From positions 1-15,794 of the forward strand of contig NZ_JAHQVB010000051.1 in NCBI RefSeq assembly GCF_019052655.1: a stretch of 15,794 nt of DNA, in the 5' to 3' direction. The translations under genes and the position numbers were made by a program. Within the stretch, counting starts at the first letter, position 1; each line of letters starts with the position of its first letter. The notes below the pieces were generated by a model. It worked only from the letters and a program-made list of their open reading frames with translations, ran no database searches and was not told the origin of the DNA. This document shows, in pieces, positions 6,780-12,617 of this stretch. This stretch comes from Holdemanella porci. Lineage in GTDB: Bacteria > Bacillota_I > Bacilli_A > Erysipelotrichales > Erysipelotrichaceae.

Positions 6780-6882
6780 AGTAAAAGACCAATGCGAAAG
6801 AAAGGGTTTAAAAATTGCATTGGTCTATATATGCTAGATAAAATTGAGATGAGTTAAATAAAAAGGTTTCTTTATCTAGCAT
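6780..6882 (-). ncRNA. candidate two-hairpin small RNA, about 103 nt
   Basis: On the minus strand a perfect 12-bp stem ATGCTAGATAAA/TTTATCTAGCAT (6882-6831, 28-nt loop) is followed by a perfect 10-bp stem AGACCAATGC/GCATTGGTCT (6826-6786, 21-nt loop) and TTTTAC. The 5' end of the first stem sits 6-7 nt after a -10 box, exactly where transcription should start. Both loops are pyrimidine- and A-rich and almost free of G on this strand (for example ACCCTTTCTTTC), which would suit pairing with purine-rich ribosome binding sites. It lies upstream of the decayed regulator, so a leader role for that gene is the alternative. Confidence 0.5.
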
Positions 6883-6887
6883 TGCCT

Positions 6888-6916
6888 AGTATATCACTAT
6901 GTATTTGTGTTTGCAA
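6888..6916 (-). promoter_or_regulatory. promoter of the two-hairpin RNA, with overlapping palindrome
   Basis: Minus strand TTGCAA, 17 bp, TATACT (4/6 and 5/6 consensus, ideal spacing). The -35 box lies within the palindrome GTTTGCAAAC (6909-6918), a possible operator. Confidence 0.55.
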
Positions 6917-7021
6917 ACGATATGATTCTGATGAACTACTACACCTGATACGTTATTATGATGTGGTATTTCTGTGTGGTTTAGCCAAACCAGGCTTATG
7001 ATTCTATATTTTAAACAAAAT

Positions 7022-7063
7022 GTAACAAATCAATTTGTAGGAAAACGTTTGGGAGTTTGTTAC
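7022..7063. other. isolated stem-loop with 26-nt loop
   Basis: GTAACAAA (7022-7029) pairs perfectly with TTTGTTAC (7056-7063). The loop on the minus strand contains CTCCCAAACG. It resembles the neighbouring hairpins in geometry, but no convincing promoter or U tract accompanies it. Confidence 0.3.
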
Positions 7064-7085
7064 TATGGAAAACATGAATAAACCT

Positions 7086-7118
7086 AAAAAAGTATGATTT
7101 CAAGCAGAATCCATACTT
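7086..7118 (-). terminator. orphan minus-strand terminator
   Basis: AAGTATG...CATACTT with additional ATT/AAT pairing, followed by T6 on the minus strand. No intact minus-strand gene lies upstream, so it ends either an unrecognised RNA or a lost gene. Confidence 0.55.
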
Positions 7119-7585
7119 CTTTAATGCCTATAACAGTTTGGCTTATCCAAGCATTAAAAAGAATAGAAAGATATGCCAAATAATATGTATTTATTGGAGC
7201 ATTTATTATGAGGATTAATATGCTAACATCTTGGAAAAAAGCCGCTTAATTTAAAGAAATGTCTCTCCAAAACTAACAACTTCCATTATTGGTCTTTTTT
7301 TATGCCTTTTAGCTCGTTTTCCTTAAACTAAAAACTTCTTTTAGAAAACTCATACAGTGAGTTGGCACCAAAACGGTTAAACTAAGAATTACGTTTACAA
7401 ATTGATAATATGATGGTGTTACAATTTTTTTGTATGAAAATTAAACACGATATATTTCATCTCTACAAACCACTTATATTTTATGTTAAAATAAATCAAT
7501 AAATCGTTGTTTGGCGTTTTGGTAAATCCCAATAAATTAATTTTATAGGGAACAGAAAATTTGAATTTGACGAGGTATTGATAGA
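7119..7585. other. non-coding stretch before the Nudix gene
   Basis: No convincing gene. Short plus-strand frames (for example MPITVWLIQALKRIERYAK, a stop, then YVFIGAFIMRIN) look like broken coding sequence but match nothing I recognise. Small hairpins occur (CTAAAA/TTTTAG near 7330; AACTCA/TGAGTT near 7350). The Nudix promoter must lie toward the right end, but I cannot place it with confidence. Confidence 0.5.
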
Positions 7586-8020
7586 ATGGTAGAAGTAAAA
7601 TTTTATGACAATGTCGCAGATGAATTTTTGAATTTTGCAGTGATAATATCCAAAACAGATAACAAGTGGGTATTCTGTAAACACAAAGAAAGAGAGACTT
7701 ATGAAATACCAGGAGGTCACAGAGAACCTGGAGAAAGTATTTTAGAAACAGCTAAAAGAGAATTACAAGAAGAAACAGGAGCAGTTGATTTTAGAATTGA
7801 ACCAATATGTGTGTATTCTGTTAAAGGAAAGACACGAGTAAATGAAAATATTGATGATGAAACTTTCGGAATGTTATTTATTGCAGACATTAACTCATTT
7901 GAGGAATTACATAGTGAGATTGAGAAGATATTGATTTCAGATAAGTTAGTTGAAAATTGGACATATCCTTTAATTCAACCTATATTGATTGAAGAAGCAA
8001 AAAAAAGAGGCTTTATATAA
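7586..8020 (+). CDS. Nudix hydrolase
   Basis: A 144-aa protein with a perfect Nudix box, G44-x5-E50-x7-REL-x-EE-x-GA (G HREPG E SILETAK RELQEETGA), which binds the metal for hydrolysis of nucleoside diphosphates linked to another moiety. The N-terminus (FYDNVADEFLNFAVII... KWVFCKHKERETYEIPGGH) and the ICVYSVKGKTRVNE segment match a widespread small Firmicutes Nudix group, often labelled 8-oxo-dGTP diphosphatase-like; the substrate is not fixed by sequence. GAGG lies 12 nt before the ATG, a slightly long spacing. It is a monocistronic gene flanked by long non-coding, repeat-bearing DNA on both sides, which suggests an acquired or relocated locus. A terminator follows. Confidence 0.88.
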   Translation: MVEVKFYDNVADEFLNFAVIISKTDNKWVFCKHKERETYEIPGGHREPGESILETAKRELQEETGAVDFRIEPICVYSVKGKTRVNENIDDETFGMLFIADINSFEELHSEIEKILISDKLVENWTYPLIQPILIEEAKKRGFI

Positions 8021-8036
8021 ATAGACAAGCAACGGA

Positions 8037-8150
8037 AACTTCCAGTTTGTCGAACTGATAAAATCCATTTGAATGCCTAAGAACAAAGAGACTTTATGTT
8101 TCTTTGTTCTTTTGTGCTTTCACAAACAAATGAAGCAAACTTTGGAAGTT
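8037..8150. repeat. imperfect inverted repeat enclosing the Nudix terminator
   Basis: AACTTCCAGTTTG (8037-8049) and CAAACTTTGGAAGTT (8136-8150) are inverted copies differing by a 2-base gap. Between them lies the terminator hairpin at 8079-8111. The 114-bp unit could be a folded 3' UTR or a small palindromic mobile repeat. Confidence 0.4.
8079..8113 (+). terminator. intrinsic terminator of the Nudix gene
   Basis: AAGAACAAAGA-(11)-TCTTTGTTCTT is a perfect 11-bp stem followed by TTGTGCTTT. The U tract is broken but the stem is strong, and it lies 59 nt past the stop. Confidence 0.65.
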
Positions 8151-8229
8151 CTTAGTTTCATGAAGTGAAAACAAATCTTTTTCGTAAACGTAACGCTTTG
8201 TTTCTTAACGTAACGCTTAGTTTCATGAA
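8151..8229. repeat. short tandem and direct repeats
   Basis: AACGTAACGCTT occurs at 8187-8198 and 8207-8218 (20-bp period; each copy continues as wGTTTC). CTTAGTTTCATGAA occurs at 8151-8164 and 8216-8229. The arrangement could bind a regulator or be slippage debris. Confidence 0.5.
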
Positions 8230-8754
8230 AACACTATAAGAACTAATACTATATAAACTTATATAATATAAACTATGTCAAGTTGAATAAATTAACCTAT
8301 GTCTAAATACTTTTCTTAAAATATACAAGTAATATTCGTATAAGAACTTATTACTTTGGTTAAGATTAACTCCGAAAGTTTCTTATAAGAACTTATTAGT
8401 TTGTCTGTTTCAGAAAAAATTTAAAAATTCGAGATATATTATGGACTAACTTCGCATAATATATCTTATGTTATATTTATAGAATTGAAATAAAGCAAAT
8501 TTTTAAATTGGTCTACTTATTTTAATTTGTTTAAGATGACTTGAAATTCAAAAATATGTTTATATTTAAATTTTAACCCTCATTATGAGTTTTATATCAC
8601 TATTATTTGAACAAATACATATAGTTATACGTTTTTTGATGTTTCACGAAAAATCATAGAGTCTTATTAATTTCCATAATATCGCATTCTCTGATTTGAA
8701 TCGAAACGTACAAATGTCCATCTTTTTGATTTTCACGGCAAATCAAAAAGTCCA
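8230..8754. other. AT-rich non-coding region with repeats and hairpins
   Basis: No coding frame is supported. Visible structure: TATAAGAACTTATTA at 8339-8353 and again at 8384-8398, with a diverged copy near 8235; a perfect 11-bp stem AGATATATTAT/ATAATATATCT at 8432-8466, flanked by the inverted pair AATTTAAAAATT / AATTTTTAAATT; and two related stem-loops near 8632-8659 and 8722-8750. Confidence 0.6.
8722..8750. other. perfect stem-loop at the end of the nuclease-patatin cluster
   Basis: CTTTTTGATTT-(7)-AAATCAAAAAG, immediately beyond the stop of the last minus-strand gene. It lacks a U tract after the stem on the minus strand. A similar sequence (TTTTTTGATGTTTCACGAAA) lies at 8632-8651. It is probably an mRNA 3' end structure. 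Confidence 0.45.
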
Positions 8755-9003
8755 CTAATCACGTGTTCTAACGTAATATAAAGATCCTAATGCGACTTCT
8801 ATAATAATATATGGGACAGCCATTAAATAAGCGGAATACGGATGTAGATCATCAGCAGCATACTGCATATCATTGATTTTTAGTTTGCCAGATTTGATTT
8901 CTTCAATCTTCGTTTTATACATATGAACACGATACGGACAGACTACAGCTAATACAATCATGATTAATAATAAGATGCGTCCTGGTTTTTTAAGGAAACT
9001 CAT
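8755..9003 (-). CDS. small two-helix membrane protein, function unknown
   Basis: An 82-aa protein starting MSFLKKPGRIL. I chose ATG 9003 because AGGAGTG lies 7 nt upstream; the longer frame from 9057 would extend 18 codons upstream across this ribosome binding site. Hydrophobic helices at about residues 9-24 and 58-76 flank a polar, lysine-rich middle (KTKIEEIKSGKLKINDMQ). No family is recognised. It is the last gene of the minus-strand cluster, 55 nt after the patatin stop. Confidence 0.65.
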   Translation of the reverse strand: MSFLKKPGRILLLIMIVLAVVCPYRVHMYKTKIEEIKSGKLKINDMQYAADDLHPYSAYLMAVPYIIIEVALGSLYYVRTRD

Positions 9004-9058
9004 TTGTATCACTCCTAAATTTTTTATTAGTATATCACAAACTAACATGTGAAACACT

Positions 9059-9904
9059 TCACAAATATTTTTTTAATTCTTCCAAACTATTCAACGCATC
9101 ACGTCTACCTATGTCATAAATTTCTTGTAGATGACTTGGATCTTTTTCAATCATCGCACACGCAATTGGTTTAGAAGGTCGAATCACAAATATCTGTCCT
9201 TCCCTTTCAAGCTTATCGATTTTATCTAATGTTTCATTATATACAATATGTCTATTTTCTAAATCGTGTTGTAGATTTGGATATTCCTTAAATGCCTTCT
9301 TTATAAGATTTATATATTTCATTGGCTTTTTTCGATAGGTATGATCTCTTGTCAAAACTACAACTGTCTTCTTTGTTCTTTCCAACATCCAATCCACTGG
9401 AATCGAATCTGAGACACCACCATCTAATAATTCATATTCATCTAATTTAACAGGCTTTGAAACAATAGGAATCGATGACGATGCACGAATCCACTCAATA
9501 TCTAGAGCATCTCCATTTTTAATTTCATGATATACAGGTTTTCCCGTACAAATATCTGTACATACAACGGTAAAACGCAATGGATTCTCTTTAAATACCT
9601 TTGTATCAAACGGATCCAATATCGTAGGCACGACCCCATACGCAAACTCTTTATTATAAAGATCTCCCGTTTTAATAAAACTCCTTAATCCTGAATATCT
9701 TGGATCTCTACAAAAACGCTTGTTGTAGCGCAAAGCTCTTCCAATCTGTTTAGATTTGATGTTGCAGCCAAAGGCAGCGCCTGCAGAAACTCCAACAACC
9801 TGGTTAAAATCAATGTGATTTTCCATAAATACATCGATTACACCACTAGTATACATACCTCGAAAGCCTCCGCCTTCAAGAACTAATCCTTTTTCTTCTA
9901 ACAT
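9059..9904 (-). CDS. patatin-like phospholipase
   Basis: A 281-aa serine lipid acyl hydrolase of the bacterial patatin family. Oxyanion-hole loop GGGFRG (11-16), nucleophile elbow GVSAG with Ser40, and catalytic Asp161 in DGGVSDSIPV are all intact, so the Ser-Asp dyad is complete. The start is set at ATG 9904 (MLEEKG) because GGTGAT, an exact match to part of the anti-Shine-Dalgarno complement, ends 4 nt before it. The longer frame to 9991 would run back into the lipoprotein gene and add a spurious hydrophobic stretch. It is probably cytoplasmic or peripheral, with no signal peptide from this start. The lipid substrate is unknown. A terminator lies between it and the lipoprotein gene. Confidence 0.88.
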   Translation of the reverse strand: MLEEKGLVLEGGGFRGMYTSGVIDVFMENHIDFNQVVGVSAGAAFGCNIKSKQIGRALRYNKRFCRDPRYSGLRSFIKTGDLYNKEFAYGVVPTILDPFDTKVFKENPLRFTVVCTDICTGKPVYHEIKNGDALDIEWIRASSSIPIVSKPVKLDEYELLDGGVSDSIPVDWMLERTKKTVVVLTRDHTYRKKPMKYINLIKKAFKEYPNLQHDLENRHIVYNETLDKIDKLEREGQIFVIRPSKPIACAMIEKDPSHLQEIYDIGRRDALNSLEELKKYL

Positions 9905-9940
9905 ATACATCACCACAAAGATTATAAACAAAGTGAACCA

Positions 9941-9965
9941 AAAAGAAAAGGACTTAATCAAGTCC
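9941..9965 (-). terminator. terminator overlapping the lipoprotein stop codon
   Basis: Minus strand GGACTT-gatt-AAGTCC followed by TTTTCTTTT. The last codons of the lipoprotein and its TAA are the hairpin itself. It should reduce transcription into the patatin gene. Confidence 0.7.
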
Positions 9966-10865
9966 AATCTTAAATGTGTTTGATTTTCCAAATGCCTTCG
10001 AATTCATATGAACCACAAAAGGCTTGGTGCTTTTATCCGTAAAATCAGGTGCTGCCTTTTCAAAATGGAATTCAATTTCTGTATTTACAGTCTGTTTTTT
10101 ATCCAAGAAATACAATACATACCCAGTTACATCCGCTTTAAAACTTTGTGTTTTAGGCGCCATACCATTCGTTGTAAAATCATGACTTTTGATTTCATCC
10201 ATATTTGCGAAATCATACTTGTTACTAAGATCGACACCTTCTAAAGTAGCACTCGGCGTTAAATATGGAACAATGATACGAGAATCCGTTTTATTCTTAT
10301 AAGTAATCTTAATATTTTTTAATACTGTTTCCCCATTCTCATATACATAACTTGCTTTAGATGCATCTACACCAATCTGAAGTGTATCATCCTCAAAGAA
10401 AGTATATTTTGTATTCTTTGAATCGTTAACATTTTTATCACTAGCCTTACGAATATCAAAGGCTTTAAAAGGCAAGAACTGTTTCTTGTTGTTAAAAGAA
10501 AGACCCAAGTTTTTTTGATCATTGTTTGGAAATCCAATATATCCATAAATATACGTGTTTTGTCCCTTATTGATGATATAAGAAGGCGTAGACTGATATT
10601 TATCAATGACACTAATATCTTTTTCGTTGTCATCTGTTACGGTATAAATTAAATTCTTTGTGTCATACGGCTTTTTACCCTTATTTTCAACACTTGCCAA
10701 ATAATAGTAGTACGTCGAATTATCTGTATCATTTGTGATGGTTAAAACATCCAACAATTGACAAGAAACATTCTTCTTTAATTCCACATTATTTTCTGGT
10801 TTAGAACAACCAAATAAAGATAAAGATAAAACACATACACACAGCATATATACTATTTTTTTCAT
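9954..10865 (-). CDS. secreted lipoprotein, Ig-like fold suspected
   Basis: A 303-aa protein with a lipoprotein signal peptide: MKKIVYMLCVCVLSLSLFGC, with lipobox LFGC and Cys20 as the lipidated residue, so it is anchored outside the membrane. The mature part appears to be two beta-rich repeats (about 30-135 and 150-275): each has a YYYYLASVENKGKKPYDT or ENGETVLKNIKITYKNKTDS strand pattern, then an extended FPNNDQKNLGLSF or GYVLYFLDKKQTV pattern. This resembles DUF4352/DUF5067-type domains, though I cannot assign one. AGGAGA lies 5 nt before the ATG, and the gap after the nuclease gene is 9 nt, so the two are cotranscribed. It may be an accessory protein for the exported nuclease; this is inferred from proximity only. 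Confidence 0.8.
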   Translation of the reverse strand: MKKIVYMLCVCVLSLSLFGCSKPENNVELKKNVSCQLLDVLTITNDTDNSTYYYYLASVENKGKKPYDTKNLIYTVTDDNEKDISVIDKYQSTPSYIINKGQNTYIYGYIGFPNNDQKNLGLSFNNKKQFLPFKAFDIRKASDKNVNDSKNTKYTFFEDDTLQIGVDASKASYVYENGETVLKNIKITYKNKTDSRIIVPYLTPSATLEGVDLSNKYDFANMDEIKSHDFTTNGMAPKTQSFKADVTGYVLYFLDKKQTVNTEIEFHFEKAAPDFTDKSTKPFVVHMNSKAFGKSNTFKIGLD

Positions 10866-10874
10866 GTTATTCTC

Positions 10875-11720
10875 CTATGGATTGCAGTTTTTACAAGGCG
10901 AATACCCCTGAGCGATTAATACATCTCTAGACTCACTTGACTCCAACTTATTTACATCATTCATCAAACGAACACTTGCACAAGTTGGCTTATGAAACTT
11001 ATGTGTTTTTACATTTAAAACATAAGTAGAAGTATCCTCTGTAACTTTATATTCCTTTATAATATTGTCATTTGAGCGACTTGAATCGCCCGTTTTATAA
11101 TCAATTGTGATACCTGGCTGTACGTTATAACAAAATACATTAAACGATACACCTTGTCCTTTATCTTCTACAGAATACGCCTCAATCTGTACACCATCCG
11201 CAATCAAATTATCACCATCATAAATAGGTGTAACCCGATATAAAACATGATGATTTGTCTTTTCTATGTAGTCAGATACTTCATTTTCAAACGGAAGCAT
11301 ACCCTCTACATTTAAATAGCGCGTACCCGTCATTAAGTTTTTACGATTCGCATTCTCACCCGTTAATTGATATCCAATCAAATGACAACGATTATATAAA
11401 TACTTCCCATCAATTCCCTTATAACGCACTGTATGCCACCCTGCAGGCTTTACAGAACCAATACTTTCTCGCTTTTTTGTTGGCATTAGATCCTTCGACA
11501 CATTCGCATACGCAACCTGTGGCCGATCTAAAGAATCTAGATTCGAGTACGATTCAAAACTCTTTGTATTCATATCCTTCGAACTAAATACAGGCTCATT
11601 ATCATGTATTTCTACATAAGGATTGCCACTATATTCAGGTATCTCATCAATCTCATAAGCCGATATAGGCGTTATCAATGTCGATAAAACAATGAACATG
11701 GATATAATAAATTTTCTCAT
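10875..11720 (-). CDS. secreted DNA/RNA non-specific endonuclease (EndA-like) with C-terminal Cys/His module
   Basis: A 281-aa protein. ATG 11720 is chosen because GAGGA lies 5 nt upstream; the longer frame would start at a GTG before that site. Residues 1-21 form a signal peptide (cleavage near SAYE). The betabetaalpha-metal nuclease core includes NRCHLIGYQLTGENANRKNL (110-129), where His113 is the expected general base (the DRGH position of the family reads NRCH here) and the downstream Asn residues are the expected metal ligands, then MTGTRYLNVEGMLPFENEV. Residues 232-281 are a separate module, with YVLNVKTHKFHKPTCASV and GYSPCKNCNP, whose His243, Cys247, Cys276 and Cys279 look like a zinc site. 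Such nucleases degrade extracellular DNA or take part in DNA uptake. Confidence 0.88.
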   Translation of the reverse strand: MRKFIISMFIVLSTLITPISAYEIDEIPEYSGNPYVEIHDNEPVFSSKDMNTKSFESYSNLDSLDRPQVAYANVSKDLMPTKKRESIGSVKPAGWHTVRYKGIDGKYLYNRCHLIGYQLTGENANRKNLMTGTRYLNVEGMLPFENEVSDYIEKTNHHVLYRVTPIYDGDNLIADGVQIEAYSVEDKGQGVSFNVFCYNVQPGITIDYKTGDSSRSNDNIIKEYKVTEDTSTYVLNVKTHKFHKPTCASVRLMNDVNKLESSESRDVLIAQGYSPCKNCNP

Positions 11721-11736
11721 ACGATTCCTCACATAT

Positions 11737-11755
11737 TTGACATATATAATGTCAA
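11737..11755. promoter_or_regulatory. perfect spaced dyad upstream of the nuclease gene, operator-like
   Basis: TTGACAT-(5)-ATGTCAA, a 19-bp dyad ending 17 bp before the nuclease start codon and covering its expected 5' UTR or transcription start. A TATATT -10-like box lies just upstream on the minus strand (near 11756), so a bound repressor would block initiation. Confidence 0.45.
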
Positions 11756-11795
11756 TATAACTTATATACTAAAACCATGAAAGGAGTGAGTGATA

Positions 11796-11887
11796 AAAAA
11801 CATAGTACTTCATTATCGTTCGAGTCAAAAAATATAATAAACCCCTTATGTACTATGTTTTTAGATGTCTTATGACATCTTTTTTTT
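11796..11887. terminator. two hairpins between gatD and the nuclease gene, bidirectional terminator
   Basis: AAAAACATAGTAC (11796-11808) pairs with GTACTATGTTTTT (11850-11862), 13 bp perfect with a 41-nt loop; on the minus strand it is followed by TTATC and can end the murT-gatD transcript. Next to it AGATGTC-ttat-GACATCT (11863-11880) is followed by eight T on the plus strand, a textbook plus-strand terminator, although no plus-strand gene is evident. Confidence 0.65.
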
Positions 11888-12617
11888 ATATCTCTAATTT
11901 CTTAAATACAGCCTCACGAGCCATCTTTTCAAACTTATCTTCCAATGGCTTTAAATCACTATATTTAAAATTCGGATTTCTTTTTTGTAGTGCTTTTGAA
12001 ATCACAAAATCAGCCACCTCAGGATTTTTTGGAAGTAAAGGACCATGCAAATAGGTACCTAGAATCTTTCCATCATAGAATCCTTCATAACCTGCATTAA
12101 AGCTGTTACCACAACCCTTCACAACTTTTCCTAAAGGATGCGTTACATTTAATGTTTGACCCCCATGATTTTCAAAACCAACGATACGCGTTTTTAAACC
12201 ATCTAAATTTGCATCAATCACAACATTTCCAATACAACGACTACCAGCTTTTCCCGTATCCGTATAATAATCATAGAACTGTAAACCAGAAATCTTCTCA
12301 TTGTTGGCCGCAATATAATATTGACCAAACAATTGATAACCACCACAAATCAAAAGCACAAAGGTCTTTTCATCTATGGCCTTCTTTATATTTTCTTTAC
12401 GCGATAATAAATCTGGAATTAAACTAATTTGTTCCTTATCTGCACCACCACCTAAGAAAATCAAATCATATTCACTTAAATCTTTTTCTTCACCAATACC
12501 ACAAGTATCCAGTTCAAAAGGAATACCACGATCTAAACAACGCTTCTTTAGAACCATCATATTTCCCTTATCCCCATAAAGATCCATGATATCATGATAC
12601 ATCCAAACTACTTTCAT
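11886..12617 (-). CDS. gatD: lipid II isoglutaminyl synthase, glutamine amidotransferase subunit GatD
   Basis: A 243-aa class I-type glutaminase that supplies ammonia to MurT for amidation of the alpha-carboxyl of D-Glu in lipid II, at the cytoplasmic face of the membrane. Nucleophile Cys91 lies in LLICGGYQLFG. The catalytic His191 is in GTYLHGPLLPKNPEVAD. The conserved GSRCIGN segment carries Arg127, which aligns with the arginine reported as important in staphylococcal GatD. The LGGGADKEQ loop and ENHGG segment also fit. Length matches the family (about 243 aa). Its ATG overlaps the murT stop as ATGA, so the subunits are translationally coupled, consistent with the obligate MurT-GatD complex. 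Confidence 0.95.
   Translation of the reverse strand: MKVVWMYHDIMDLYGDKGNMMVLKKRCLDRGIPFELDTCGIGEEKDLSEYDLIFLGGGADKEQISLIPDLLSRKENIKKAIDEKTFVLLICGGYQLFGQYYIAANNEKISGLQFYDYYTDTGKAGSRCIGNVVIDANLDGLKTRIVGFENHGGQTLNVTHPLGKVVKGCGNSFNAGYEGFYDGKILGTYLHGPLLPKNPEVADFVISKALQKRNPNFKYSDLKPLEDKFEKMAREAVFKKLEI

Noticed and set aside
7020..7255. Short plus-strand peptides such as TNQFVGKRLGVCYYGKHE and MPITVWLIQALKRIERYAK
   Set aside because: Interrupted by stops, with no family recognised and no ribosome binding sites; possibly gene debris, but not supportable as a named pseudogene.
7496..7720. 74-codon minus-strand frame over the Nudix start
   Set aside because: Antisense shadow of the Nudix gene, which has a perfect catalytic box.
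8037..8150. Insertion sequence with terminal inverted repeats
   Set aside because: Too short for a transposase, no target-site duplication seen, and the arms also make sense as an extended terminator fold.
8079..8229. CRISPR-like array
   Set aside because: Only two copies of each repeat, of 12-14 bp, with no regular spacers and no cas genes.
10008..10244. Plus-strand frames inside the lipoprotein, nuclease, gatD and murT genes
   Set aside because: Antisense shadows: no ribosome binding sites and unnatural composition, while the minus-strand genes carry clear motifs.
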